DNA of 64,000 bases from JBAXTZ01 sp041666525 (GCA_041666525.1 JBAYGT010000011.1:1-64000); one strand, 5' to 3'; shown: positions 1-9,148, numbered from the stretch's first letter. Numbers and translations are program-made. The notes: generated by a model from the sequence alone, not told the origin.

Positions 1-1818
1 ATTTCCGTCCATCCCGTCAAACGCTCCGGTCTCACTGTCGCCATAAATTACATCATCTCCGTCGCCGCCTTTGAGAATATCGTTGTTAATACCACCGACG
101 ATTACATCATTACCCGCTCCGCCGTTGACCAAATCATCCCCTGCTCCGGCGGTTACCGTATCGTTTCCAACCAAACCGTAAATTTTGTCGTTTTGGCTAG
201 TGCCGATCAAAACATCCTCTCCCGCGCTACCTATTATTGGTAAATCTGCTATTGATTGATTTCCAAAAACCACAAATACCGATGCATATTCTGCGCCTTT
301 TTCTCTGTAATAACTATAAAAATCCAAATACTTCTCGTACTCTGAATTTATAGCATCTGCAAATCCGTAACACTTCGCCACCCGCCAATAATTACCAAGC
401 AACTCCAATCCGGCAGTTGAATCAATGGCGATGATTCCGTCCAGCATTTGTTTGGCGTAGTCCAGATTATAGCCGTTCACCTTACCGCTGGCATCAACAG
501 TCGGCTGGATGATGAATTGCAATGCAGTTGACTTAATCAGCAATTCGCAATACAGTTCATCAGTTAACTTGCTGTATATTTCCTTCAAAATCGGCGCTTG
601 AAATTGGTTTGGATTTGCGCCGTGTCCTCCTAGATACGGTTCGCCAAATAACTTTTCCAACGCCGTCAGCTGGCGTGCGTCAAAATACCCGCCGCGGCTG
701 TTCGGATCAACCTTGTCGGTTCCGCACCATTTAAGCATGATCTTTTCTGCCAGCTGCTCGCGCTCGGTTTTACTGGTGGCGTTGGTAAAACTAACAACCA
801 GCGCTTTCAACTCGCCACTGGCGTCGCGAACAATCGCCTGTTGCAAGGAATGCACATTCCCCCAGCCGCGCACATCCGGCAACGCCTTAACATCATCCGG
901 CACCGGAAGAAGTTCGGTTTCTTTTGAATCAATAGCTTCACGATTAACAACATAGCCATTCATCTGTCCAGTTACACCACTATTCCAGACAAATGAACCT
1001 TGTTGCCGTACCGACTCGCCATTTGTCTGCTCCGCACCAGTAACATCAGTCTTATTTAAATTAAGCTGCTTAATTCCGAGTTCGGATAAAGTTTTCAATT
1101 CCCCGGCATCTGAAATTCCGTTACCATTCACATCCTGCCAAACGCGCAATTGTGAATATATGGCATCAGCTGAATCAATCTTGCCATCCTTATTATCATC
1201 ATATTCGCCTAACGCATCAAAACCATTTTTCGCCAATGTGCCGTCTTTTTTCTTCATACTGTCGCCGAATAATTCGGTACCATCGTTGATAGTTCCGTCG
1301 CCGTTAACGTCACGGGTTAACCAACCATCATCTTTGCCGAGCCATGTTGCTTTTTCTGAAAATTTATTACCGTCGTAGTCGAAATATGCGCCACTTTTGA
1401 CAAATTCTACACCATCGCCATCTAAATCGAGAGCGATAGGATCGTTTTTAGCTGCAAAATACGCAGCATATAATTCCCTGTACTCTCTTGGCATTCTTGG
1501 ATCAACAGGAATTTCTGTGCCCTTGTAGTTCATAAGTTCAGACAGGTAATCTAACCAGGAAAAAGCTAATTCCTTTGTCATAATTGCATCATCGGCAATC
1601 CCTTTCGCCTTATAAGATACTGTCAAAACCATTCCCATAGACGCAGCGTATGCAGTTGGCCAGCCGCTCCCTTTAAGCATCAAAACAAATTTTGCTATTG
1701 CAGCCTCAACCGCTATAGTTTCACCAATATCCCACGCCCATGATTTTATTACATTCATAGAAGAATCGATTAATTTTTTCCCTTCATCAGTCGTTTCCCA
1801 ACACCATACAATCGCCAT
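1..1818 (-). CDS. RTX/EF-hand-like calcium-binding secreted protein, type I secretion substrate (C-terminus cut by window edge)
   Basis: The reading frame is open to the left edge, so only the N-terminal 606 residues are seen. The start is the ATG at 1818, with a GGAGG ribosome site just upstream. The N-terminal ~100 residues are partly hydrophobic. Next come Asp-rich, EF-hand-like segments (DLDGDGVEF, DVNGDGTIND, DNKDGKIDSAD, DVNGNGISDAGEL), a middle region of unknown role, and at the visible end RTX nonapeptides of the GGAGNDVIV / GGDGDDVIYG type. RTX repeats bind calcium and fold outside the cell after export by an ABC/HlyD/TolC pathway, and an exporter pair of that kind lies upstream at 5.0-8.5 kb. 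The gene follows a small membrane protein gene with a 21 bp gap, an arrangement repeated in the next unit. Whether it is an enzyme, adhesin or toxin cannot be told from the visible part. Confidence 0.85.
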   Translation of the reverse strand, partial: MAIVWCWETTDEGKKLIDSSMNVIKSWAWDIGETIAVEAAIAKFVLMLKGSGWPTAYAASMGMVLTVSYKAKGIADDAIMTKELAFSWLDYLSELMNYKGTEIPVDPRMPREYRELYAAYFAAKNDPIALDLDGDGVEFVKSGAYFDYDGNKFSEKATWLGKDDGWLTRDVNGDGTINDGTELFGDSMKKKDGTLAKNGFDALGEYDDNKDGKIDSADAIYSQLRVWQDVNGNGISDAGELKTLSELGIKQLNLNKTDVTGAEQTNGESVRQQGSFVWNSGVTGQMNGYVVNREAIDSKETELLPVPDDVKALPDVRGWGNVHSLQQAIVRDASGELKALVVSFTNATSKTEREQLAEKIMLKWCGTDKVDPNSRGGYFDARQLTALEKLFGEPYLGGHGANPNQFQAPILKEIYSKLTDELYCELLIKSTALQFIIQPTVDASGKVNGYNLDYAKQMLDGIIAIDSTAGLELLGNYWRVAKCYGFADAINSEYEKYLDFYSYYREKGAEYASVFVVFGNQSIADLPIIGSAGEDVLIGTSQNDKIYGLVGNDTVTAGAGDDLVNGGAGNDVIVGGINNDILKGGDGDDVIYGDSETGAFDGMDGN

Positions 1819-1839
1819 TAGAAGAACACCTCCACAAAT

Positions 1840-2571
1840 TTATTTCCATACAGGAAAAGAGCAAAAATGTATCGATTTCGCTACCAAAACAAAAATCAAA
1901 TGTAATACCAAAATATTCTTAGCCGTACATCCTTTTTTCCAAACAGCCAAATATATTGAAATCAACAAGGCAATTGAAATGAAATCATCGCTTAATATAG
2001 AAAGCGGCATTGCTTCCAAAGCAATAACCGATATTACCAGCAAAAACAGTTTATCTTTTAATATAAAAGATAAACAGCATTGATTATCAGGCACAATTCT
2101 GTTAAACAAAAAGAATAGCATCCCGGCTTGATTAAAATAGGCCACAATAAAACTTGCGATATTCTGAACGGTTCTCATATCAGCAGCGGGCGGAATAATC
2201 ACTGGTAGCGTAAATCCGACATTGTAAACAACAGGAATAATTATACCGATAAATCCGACAACTATTACCCCGCTTACGGTTTTCAACCAATATAGCTTTC
2301 CTTGATGAACGCTTTTCCCAGTGCCTTCTTTAGCAACGCTGCCGTTTGCCTCATCTCTTGTCCATTTAATCAGCAAGTAGAACTGTACAATCGAAGCAAA
2401 AGCGGCATAAATCCATCTAATATCTGCAGAAAAAAACGTTCTCGAGGCAAGACCTGTTTTTTCTAAAATGATTTCTGGAAAAACACCTACCAACAATACT
2501 ATCAAATATAACAACCAGCACTTAGCTAAAATCTGTAACAACCTTTTTATTAACACTTTTTTGTCTTCCAC
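1840..2571 (-). CDS. Polytopic membrane protein of unknown function, paired with an RTX gene
   Basis: The protein has 243 residues and about six hydrophobic segments. I chose the GTG at 2571 because AGGGAGGAG lies 6 bp upstream; the longer frame to 2604 would start inside this ribosome site. No family is recognised with confidence. It sits directly upstream of an RTX gene, just as the membrane protein at 3915-4622 sits upstream of the RTX pseudogene. The C-terminal halves of the two share a loose layout of hydrophobic segments separated by KDKL/RLKL-type junctions, but this is weak. A role in maturation, export or immunity for the partner RTX protein is only a guess from context. Confidence 0.7.
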   Translation of the reverse strand: MEDKKVLIKRLLQILAKCWLLYLIVLLVGVFPEIILEKTGLASRTFFSADIRWIYAAFASIVQFYLLIKWTRDEANGSVAKEGTGKSVHQGKLYWLKTVSGVIVVGFIGIIIPVVYNVGFTLPVIIPPAADMRTVQNIASFIVAYFNQAGMLFFLFNRIVPDNQCCLSFILKDKLFLLVISVIALEAMPLSILSDDFISIALLISIYLAVWKKGCTAKNILVLHLIFVLVAKSIHFCSFPVWK

Positions 2572-2703
2572 AAATGACTCCTCCCTTAATATATTTCTCC
2601 ACATTAATTTTTGAACTCCTTAGACCTCCAAATTTCAGTATTTTTCGTTGTTCCCTTCGCGCATTGCTGAAAACATTAGTTGTTCTTGGTGAAATTTGCG
2701 TTA

Positions 2704-2867
2704 AGCAAAGCGGCATGTATGAGGCAGTACTCAATCTGACAGTGTTGAGTACTACCGAGTTTGCCGTTTGTAGCAAATGAACCATTAGAACAACTTTGTT
2801 TGTAGCACGGCGCTTGACTTTTTGCTTACTTTTGTGTCAAGGCAAAAGTAAGGCGCAATAAGCGAAA
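2704..2867. repeat. Dispersed structured intergenic repeat, copy 1
   Basis: This non-coding block shares ordered sequence blocks with 4782-4985: AGCAAAGCGGCATGT, then TTTGCCGTTTG, CATTAGAACAA, GCGCTTGA plus a T-rich run, TCAAG-CAAAA, and a tail with GAGCG/AAGCG-AAA. The first two blocks are partly complementary (GCAAAGCGGCA against TGCCGTTTGC), so the repeat can fold into a stem. This copy carries an extra small hairpin, TACTCAA...TTGAGTA, inside the loop. I see no protein-coding gene between 2572 and 2890. Confidence 0.6.
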
Positions 2868-2989
2868 CATTTTCCGTTCATATCTTCTGTACGCCCGAAT
2901 ATCCGGCAACCATACCGTGCATTCGGCCATGCAACATTACCACTCTCCCAAACAAACGTCCCCTGCTTGCGAACCGCTTCCCCAGTTGG

Positions 2990-3904
2990 CTAATCGGCGC
3001 CGTTAACCACGGTATTACCCAGATTAAGTTGCTTTATCCCTAACTCCGCCAGCGTTTTTAATTCTCCGGCATCAGTTATCCCGTCGCCATTTGCATCAAC
3101 CCAGACTTTTAGTTTAGAGTAAATTTCATCATTGGCATCGATTTTTCCGTCTTTGTTCAAATCATAGTCTGTTAACGCGTCAAACCCATCCTTCGCTAGC
3201 GTGCCATCCTTCTTCTTCATAGCATCGCCGAATAGCTCGCTACCGTTATTGATTTTCCCGTCACCATTAATATCCAGCGTTAATAGCCCGTCGCCTTTGC
3301 CAATCCATGTTGCCCGCTCGGCAAAACCATCTGTTCCCAAATCAAAATATGCGCTATTTTTTGTAAAAGCAATTCCGTTACCATCTAAATCCAAAGCGAG
3401 TGGGTCATTCTTTGATGACGCCCATTCTTTCGCAAGCTGCTTACAATTGAAATAATTCTTATAATCATCGTCGTATCCGGGTGATTCGTGGGGGTTAGGA
3501 TTGGGACTTGGATTATCCTCAATCCACCAAGTAATTCCCGTTGTAACTGTGTCAACGGATTCTATTAAGTCAGACAAAAACTCACCTGATAATCCAAGCC
3601 TGGCAACTGACGCCGTGAGCGCTTTCAAAACGCTATCTTTAGCTACTGATAATCCAAGAACTGCATAAACCGATGCTGCTGCTGCATAATTAACGAGTAC
3701 AACGGCAATATCACCGGATCGGTTCATTCCAATACCATAACTTTGCAACAAAAAGCTGACGCTTACTGCTACTGCGGCAATTGATGCCGATGTTTCTTGC
3801 AATATGCCAATTGCAATCCCTTCCTTGACCCTTTCAATATCTTTTGCACTGTCTGCTGAATAAGTGCTTTCTTTGCCGTGATAATTTGAATGTACTACGC
3901 TCAT
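2990..3904 (-). pseudogene. Decayed RTX/EF-hand-like secreted protein paralogue (premature stop, frameshift, lost RTX repeats)
   Basis: The open frame gives 304 residues from an ATG at 3904 with AAGGAGA upstream. It parallels the gene at 1-1818: hydrophobic N-terminal part, then DLDGNGIAF, DINGDGKINNGSELFGD, DLNKDGKIDAND and DANGDGITDAGEL. It stops at TAG where the paralogue has CAG (NGAD-stop against TGAEQT). The same frame continues past the stop as PTGEAVRKQGTFVWESG, matching the paralogue's NGESVRQQGSFVWNSG. Shortly after, a +1/-1 shift is needed to keep similarity (GRMHGMVAG against GQMNGYVVN), and homology ends near 2890. The middle domain and RTX repeats are missing. It is probably a non-functional remnant of a duplicated unit, although the truncated product could still be translated. 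Confidence 0.75.
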
Positions 3905-3914
3905 AATTTTCTCC

Positions 3915-4622
3915 TTATTTTAACGTAAGTGCTTCTGGAAATTTGTTTAGTAGTAACCAATATGTGCAATATAGAAAAGCAAAAGTTGTCGCATTGTAAA
4001 CATAATTGTATTTACTAAAATAACATCTCCTAATCGCAAATATTCCAAGCAACACGGTACAAATAATATATGGCTTCCAGCCAATGCCATCGATTTGAAT
4101 CAATATGAACTCAAAGAAAAAAATAATAAGAAACACCCAAATTAGTTTCAACCGCGGATAACGTTTCCTGAAAGCTCCGAAAAGTATTCCTCGATACAAT
4201 TTCTCGTGACATACAGCCAACATATATAGAATCACAAAAGTTACCAGTAAGACTATAGAATTTTTTAGCAACAATCCCAGATTTTCTTGCGTTAAACCAG
4301 ATGCTCCAATCGAAATATACTGCTTAATAACAATTAGCAGCATTAACACAGCTGCAAAGTATGTTGCGACATTCTTGCCAAGTACAAAATTTTTGAGATT
4401 AACCTCTTCAACTCTTATTGATATGTAAAGCCTCAACGTAGCAATAATAACTAGACTAAATATTCCGAACATGATTATTCCGCCTTGGCGTGATACAAAA
4501 ATTAATAACATCGTACTAATGCTCAACAAATAGTATTCTATAGCGCTTCGCTTAGCAGAAATTTTCTGATTATTCGTTGTTGTTTCCCCTTCTTTTTCGA
4601 CAATAATTTTCTGTTGCTCCAT
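3915..4622 (-). CDS. Polytopic membrane protein, possibly a degenerate CPBP-family protein, paired with the RTX pseudogene
   Basis: The protein has 235 residues, starting at an ATG (4622) preceded by GGGAGG. The N-terminal ~25 residues are charged and cytoplasmic-looking, followed by about six to seven membrane segments. A segment CHEKLYRGILFGAFRKRY resembles the EExxxR motif of CPBP (Abi/CAAX-protease-like) proteins but has His in place of the first Glu. The other CPBP His motifs are not clear, so this may be an inactive relative or chance similarity. CPBP proteins often process peptides or give self-immunity to bacteriocins, which would fit its position 10 bp upstream of an RTX-type reading frame. 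That link is inference. Confidence 0.6.
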   Translation of the reverse strand: MEQQKIIVEKEGETTTNNQKISAKRSAIEYYLLSISTMLLIFVSRQGGIIMFGIFSLVIIATLRLYISIRVEEVNLKNFVLGKNVATYFAAVLMLLIVIKQYISIGASGLTQENLGLLLKNSIVLLVTFVILYMLAVCHEKLYRGILFGAFRKRYPRLKLIWVFLIIFFFEFILIQIDGIGWKPYIICTVLLGIFAIRRCYFSKYNYVYNATTFAFLYCTYWLLLNKFPEALTLK

Positions 4623-4781
4623 TCTTTTCCTCCCAAATCCATAACCTTATCTAATTATTCACAAGAATCAATATCTTTAGTTTACAACAATTCATATTTA
4701 GCCTCCATTAAAATATTTTTCCACCGTTTCATAGGCGCATTACGGCGAGCCATAATATTGTTCTTTGCGAAGCTCGCGACC

Positions 4782-4985
4782 AGCAAAGCGGCATGTCTGA
4801 ACGCAGTGAGTTTGCCGTTTGCCGCGAGCAAGCATTAGAACAATTGGCGCAGCCGTACCGCGCTTGATTTTTTTGCTTCCTTTTTGTATCAAGACAAAAA
4901 GCAAGACGCTATGAGCGGAAAAGCCGTTTTCTGCTTTCGCAGCATACTTTTAGCTTGACCCAAAAGTAGCCAAAAGGTCAAGCGC
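4782..4985. repeat. Dispersed structured intergenic repeat, copy 2
   Basis: This is the second copy of the repeat at 2704-2867, in the same orientation, with blocks AGCAAAGCGGCATGT, TTTGCCGTTTG and CATTAGAACAA in the same order. It is extended to the right. GCGCTTGA near 4860 has an inverted partner, GGTCAAGCGC near 4976-4985, so the right half can form a long imperfect hairpin. The stretch 4623-5020 between the membrane-protein gene and the HlyD gene holds nothing else that I can support. Confidence 0.6.
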
Positions 4986-5020
4986 CGTACTCCAGGCAAA
5001 CTTGTTCTACCGACGTAGCG

Positions 5021-6337
5021 TCAGCGTAACCCCAAACTCTCATCCGCATACTTGATCAGCGGATCGAGGAAGAAGTCGATTACCCGTTTTTCGTTGGTCT
5101 TGATTTCCACTGTTCCCGCCATACCGGGATAGATTTCAATCGTTCTGGGTATGGTCTTCAAATCCAGCGTTACCTTGATTTTATACACCGGCCCAAGCTT
5201 TTCGTCTTCGATGGCGTCCGGGCTGACAAAGGATACTTTGCCCTTAACCACCCCGTAGCGCTGGAACGGATAGGTGTCAAACTTTATTTCCACCGGATAG
5301 TTTACGTCAATAAAACCGATATCTTTGTTGTCCGCGGTCGCTTCGATAATCAGCGGCGTATTCTCCGGCACGATGGTCATCAGCACTTCAGCCGGTTTGA
5401 CCACACCGCCGATGGTCGTCGCTACCATACCGTGTACTTCGCCGTCTACCGGTGCAGTCAGCTTGGTCATCTCCAGCGCTTTCTTGGCTTTGATAAATTG
5501 AGACGTTAATTCGATAATTTGTTTTTCTTTCTCGGCAGTGGCGTTCAGCAATTCGGCCTGACGTTCGTATTCCACCAGCTCGTAGCTTTTTGCCGCGCCG
5601 AGATATTTTTCGTGTTGCTGTTCTACCGCTTCGCGTTTGGTTTCCAGATCATTCTCGGCGCTGAACAGTTCCCGTTCTTTGCGGTTATAATCTTCCCGGG
5701 ATATTCCGCCGGCTTGTACGAGATTCTTGCGGTCGGCTTCTTCGACCAGGATTATTTCATAATGCCGTTTCGAATCTTTCAACGACCACTCGGCGCTTTG
5801 TTGGCCGTTCTTGGCATCTTCCATATTATGGGCATAGGTTTCGCGCTTGGTCTGATATTGCAATTCGCGGGCTTGTCTGAGGTTAGCATACAAGCTTCGC
5901 AATTCTTCCGGCAACCCATTCGCGGCGTTCGGTTTGCCGCTTAGTTCGTTCTGCAGCTGTTGTTTTTCCGCTTTGGCAATTTGCAATGAATCATGTACTT
6001 TTTCATATTCAGTCTTGGCGGTCAGCGGATCGAGTTCGAGCAATGTTTGTCCGGCTTTGACTTTTTGGCCTTCGACAACGTTGATGGCTACAATCACGCC
6101 TTCATATTCGGACTGAATGACTTTGATCTTGCCGTCGGGAATGAGTTTGCCTCTGGCTACCGCAATCTCGTCAATTTTCGCTATGCAGGCCCAAATCAGG
6201 GTTATTGTCAGAATTATGCAGATGCCCCAGATAATTATCCGCCCGGCCGGTGACGGCGGGCTTTCTTTGACTTCCAAAGCATCGGGCAAAAATTCGTGTT
6301 CGATGTCTTTGCTCTTGAATAGCTTAAACAATTTCAT
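5021..6337 (-). CDS. HlyD-family membrane fusion protein of the type I secretion system
   Basis: The periplasmic adaptor links the inner-membrane ABC exporter to an outer-membrane TolC-like channel. It is 438 residues from the ATG at 6337 (MKLFKLFKSKD). The longer frame to 6454 lies inside the ABC gene and is unlikely. It has a short cytoplasmic N-terminus, one membrane segment at about residues 28-48 (GICIILTITLIWACIA), a lipoyl-like half motif (GVIVAINVVEGQKVKAGQTL), a long charged coiled-coil hairpin (about 110-290), a second lipoyl half (APVDGEVHGMVATTIGG) and a beta-barrel end (IYPGMAGTVEIKT), all typical of HlyD/PrtE. It overlaps the upstream ABC gene by 14 bp, indicating co-translation. 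No TolC-like gene is present in the window. Confidence 0.93.
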   Translation of the reverse strand: MKLFKLFKSKDIEHEFLPDALEVKESPPSPAGRIIIWGICIILTITLIWACIAKIDEIAVARGKLIPDGKIKVIQSEYEGVIVAINVVEGQKVKAGQTLLELDPLTAKTEYEKVHDSLQIAKAEKQQLQNELSGKPNAANGLPEELRSLYANLRQARELQYQTKRETYAHNMEDAKNGQQSAEWSLKDSKRHYEIILVEEADRKNLVQAGGISREDYNRKERELFSAENDLETKREAVEQQHEKYLGAAKSYELVEYERQAELLNATAEKEKQIIELTSQFIKAKKALEMTKLTAPVDGEVHGMVATTIGGVVKPAEVLMTIVPENTPLIIEATADNKDIGFIDVNYPVEIKFDTYPFQRYGVVKGKVSFVSPDAIEDEKLGPVYKIKVTLDLKTIPRTIEIYPGMAGTVEIKTNEKRVIDFFLDPLIKYADESLGLR

Positions 6338-8453
6338 AACTACCCCGCTGCTGGCTAGCCAGGTGCCAGAATATTCCTTTGGCGTTATACAATTCTTCCG
6401 GGGTTCCGGATTCGGCAATTTCGCCTTTTTCGACGGTAATGATCTTGGTTGCATCTTTTAAGGTCGATAACCGGTGGGCGATGATGATTACCGTCCTACC
6501 CTTGCAGATGTTTTTCAGGTTTTCCTGAATGATGCGTTCGGATTCGTAATCAAGCGCGCTGGTTGCTTCATCGAGTATCAATACTTTGGGGTTATTTAAT
6601 AAAGCCCGGGCGATAGCAATTCTTTGCCGTTGTCCACCGGAGAGCGCCGTGCCTTTTTCGCCGACCTGGGTATCGTAGGCTTCTGGCATTTCCAGAATAA
6701 ATTCGTGGGCTCCGGCGAGGTTGGCAACTTCCATTACCTGTTTGATACTGGCCGCCGGGTTATGAATGGCGATGTTATCACGCACTGAGCCGTTGAATAA
6801 AAAGTTTTCCTGCAACACCACGCCGATGTTGCGTCTCAGCCAGCTGGTGTCGGTCGCGGCGATATCGGCGCCATCGACCAATATTCTGCCCGATTCAGGA
6901 GCGTACAAGCGCTGAATTAATTTGGCGACGGTGCTTTTGCCGGAACCGCTTCTGCCCACGAAGCCGACGACTTCACCGGATTGAATGGCAAAGCTCATGC
7001 TGCGAATAATTTCCGGGCCGTCGAAGCGGTAACGAAACCGCACTTTGTCAAAAGTTATCGCGCCCTTAACACTTGGCATTGCGGTTTGGGTACTAATCAG
7101 GTTGTTCTCGGGTTTGACTTCGAAGATATCACCGATACGATTTAGTGATACTCCGGCTTGCTGGAATTCCTGCCACAGTTGCACTAACCTTAATACCGGG
7201 CCGCTGACGTGCGAGGACAGCATCCGAAAAGCGATTAACTGTCCGACGGTCAGTTTGCCGTCGATTACCAGCATCGCGCCATACCACAGCACCGCAATAT
7301 CAGCAGTCTTCTGGATAGCCTGGCCGATACTGCCGGCAATCCCCGCGAGATTGGCGGTTTTGAATCCGGCTTTGATATAGGCGGCAAGACAACTGTCCCA
7401 GCGTTTCTGAATCTGCGGTTCGAGCGCGAAGGACTTGATTGTCTGGATGCCGTTCACCGCTTCGACGAGATAAGACTGATTATCGGCGCCGCGGTTGAAT
7501 TTTTCTTCCAGCCGGGATTTGTACAGCGGTGTTACCAGCCCGGAGAGAATGGCGAACAGCGGCAACGAGCCGAGAACAATCCAGGTGAGCGCGCCGCTGT
7601 AGAAGAACATTACCGCGACGTAGACGAAAATAAAACAAACATCCAGTAATGTGGATAACGGCGTACCGGTCAGAAACTGGCGGATGTTTTCAATTTCCCG
7701 CACCCGGGCGACGGTATCTCCGGCCCGGCGGATTTCAAAATATCTTAACGGCAAGGACATCAGCCGTTTGAATAAATTGGCGCCGAGTACTGCATCAATG
7801 CGGCTGGCGGTATGCACAAACAGATAGGTTTTTGCCGAACCGAGGAAGCTTTCGCCGACGACCAGAATCAGTAATCCGAACATCAGCGCGTTCAGGGTGG
7901 TCAGTCCGTTATGGGTCAGTACTTTGTCGATTACCACCTGAGTGATGATCGGTGTTACCAGTCCCATCAGCTGGATAAACAGCATCGCAAGCATAACTTC
8001 GATCAGGTGGCGTTTGTATTCCATAATCTGGCGAATGAACCAGCTGAAGCCGAATTTATCGGTGGTGTTCTTCAGCATCGGTTTGAGCAATATTAGGCTG
8101 CCGTTCCAGTGCAAAATGAACTCGTCACGCGGGATGGTTAGCGGCTGGGTTAACCCGGGGCGGAAATAGACAATGGTGTCCGGTTCAGCTTTGAGGATGA
8201 CGATATATTCGCCGTCGTATTCGGCAATGTACGGTGCGGTCAATTTCGACAGTTTTTCGTAACGCGCCGATGTCGTTTTGGCTTTAAAGCCGGTTTTCTT
8301 GGCGGCCAGCAGCAGTTTGCGGTTATCAAATTGCTCGCCCAGCGCCGCCTGCTCGTGGATAATTTTACCGGCGTCAACGGCGATACCATGGTATCCGGCG
8401 ACCAGGATTAAGGCGGCAAGACCGCTATCAATTGGTTGTGGTTGTTCTGTCAT
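6324..8453 (-). CDS. Type I secretion ABC exporter (HlyB type, with inactive C39-like domain)
   Basis: This 709-residue protein powers export of RTX-type substrates across both membranes. The N-terminal ~140 residues are a C39-peptidase-like domain. The catalytic Cys position reads Ser (DSGLAAL, near residue 9), so it is a non-cleaving CLD domain as in HlyB, which fits substrates without a GG leader. Six membrane segments follow at about 150-430. The ATPase domain has Walker A GRSGSGKST (near 498), the signature LSGGQRQRIAIARAL (near 600), Walker B LILDEATSALD and the switch His in IIAHRLST. The HlyD gene overlaps its 3' end, and the two RTX genes lie further downstream on the same strand. 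Confidence 0.95.
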   Translation of the reverse strand: MTEQPQPIDSGLAALILVAGYHGIAVDAGKIIHEQAALGEQFDNRKLLLAAKKTGFKAKTTSARYEKLSKLTAPYIAEYDGEYIVILKAEPDTIVYFRPGLTQPLTIPRDEFILHWNGSLILLKPMLKNTTDKFGFSWFIRQIMEYKRHLIEVMLAMLFIQLMGLVTPIITQVVIDKVLTHNGLTTLNALMFGLLILVVGESFLGSAKTYLFVHTASRIDAVLGANLFKRLMSLPLRYFEIRRAGDTVARVREIENIRQFLTGTPLSTLLDVCFIFVYVAVMFFYSGALTWIVLGSLPLFAILSGLVTPLYKSRLEEKFNRGADNQSYLVEAVNGIQTIKSFALEPQIQKRWDSCLAAYIKAGFKTANLAGIAGSIGQAIQKTADIAVLWYGAMLVIDGKLTVGQLIAFRMLSSHVSGPVLRLVQLWQEFQQAGVSLNRIGDIFEVKPENNLISTQTAMPSVKGAITFDKVRFRYRFDGPEIIRSMSFAIQSGEVVGFVGRSGSGKSTVAKLIQRLYAPESGRILVDGADIAATDTSWLRRNIGVVLQENFLFNGSVRDNIAIHNPAASIKQVMEVANLAGAHEFILEMPEAYDTQVGEKGTALSGGQRQRIAIARALLNNPKVLILDEATSALDYESERIIQENLKNICKGRTVIIIAHRLSTLKDATKIITVEKGEIAESGTPEELYNAKGIFWHLASQQRGSYEIV

Positions 8454-8490
8454 TTCTCTCCCCTGTGCTTCTCGCGATTTAAAACGAAAA

Positions 8491-8578
8491 GCTCCGTCAC
8501 ATCATCGCTCATTACGCAAAACAGCGCGCGACAAATGCCGCAACGCTGCTCTTAATGAGCTCTGTCAAATGACGGAGC
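8491..8578. other. Long imperfect inverted repeat between a small membrane-protein gene and the exporter gene
   Basis: GCTCCGTCA (8491-8499) pairs with TGACGGAGC (8570-8578), and inside it GCTCATTA (8507-8514) pairs with TAATGAGC (8553-8560). The loop contains a further GC-rich segment. There is no clear T-run on either side, so it does not look like a simple terminator. It could act in mRNA processing or as a small structured RNA. It separates the gene at 8587-8919 from the secretion operon. Confidence 0.5.
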
Positions 8579-8586
8579 CTGTATAT

Positions 8587-8919
8587 TTAGTTATTGAATT
8601 TTTGGACGGATACTAACGCAAATTTACTTTTACCCGGAACACCGCATACGCACGGACGAACGCGCGAGTCAATGCCGATTGAAGCCAGAATATCCGCATT
8701 CGCTTTTACGAAGCAAAGAAACACCACCCAGCTCAAAACAAGCAAGTTGACAAAACCAGCTATATCAAATTGAAAACCAGACTGGCCCTCTAACGCATCA
8801 TCGAGCATTTCGGTAATGTCGACTACATCGACTACCGAAACTGCCACACACAGCGCGAACATAAACAACGCCAGCAAGGCTACGCGGACGCACTTCGTTT
8901 TAAAAATGGACATATTCAT
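8587..8919 (-). CDS. Small two-helix membrane protein of unknown function
   Basis: This 110-residue protein starts at the ATG at 8919 (MNMSIFKTK); a TTG at 8931 is the alternative. It has two hydrophobic helices (VALLALFMFALCVAVSVVDVV and FVNLLVLSWVVFLCFV) with a short acidic stretch between, and a C-terminal tail with a CVCG motif. I do not recognise the family. A good promoter lies upstream (8948-8976). It precedes the type I secretion genes on the same strand but is separated from them by a long inverted repeat, so co-transcription is uncertain. Confidence 0.55.
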   Translation of the reverse strand: MNMSIFKTKCVRVALLALFMFALCVAVSVVDVVDITEMLDDALEGQSGFQFDIAGFVNLLVLSWVVFLCFVKANADILASIGIDSRVRPCVCGVPGKSKFALVSVQKFNN

Positions 8920-8947
8920 CACTTCGTCCAAAATTTACTTTAGAATG

Positions 8948-8976
8948 ATGATATTACATTTTATTTTTAACGTCAA
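8948..8976 (-). promoter_or_regulatory. Predicted sigma-70/A promoter for the 8587-8919 gene and possibly the secretion operon
   Basis: Reading on the minus strand, TTGACG is followed after exactly 17 bp by TATCAT. Transcription would start just upstream of the small membrane-protein gene. Confidence 0.55.
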
Positions 8977-9148
8977 GTATTATTATTACCAACGGTCAAA
9001 TATTCGCGGGACGATTACAGTTTGAATAAACATTTTACTATTTATCGCATCTGATAGTTATTGCGACTGTACGTTATTCTTTTGCTGGCAACCATTTTTC
9101 CCATCTAAAGACTGCTTTTTGGCCGCCAGCCAAAATATCCGCCTTAGT

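Noticed and set aside
2522..2785. 87-residue frame on the minus strand upstream of the membrane protein
   Set aside because: It covers the ribosome site of the real gene and part of the structured repeat; composition does not look like a protein and there is no ribosome site.
6324..8453. Peptidase-containing (bacteriocin-type) ABC exporter
   Set aside because: The C39-like domain has Ser in place of the catalytic Cys, so it is the HlyB-like non-cleaving form.
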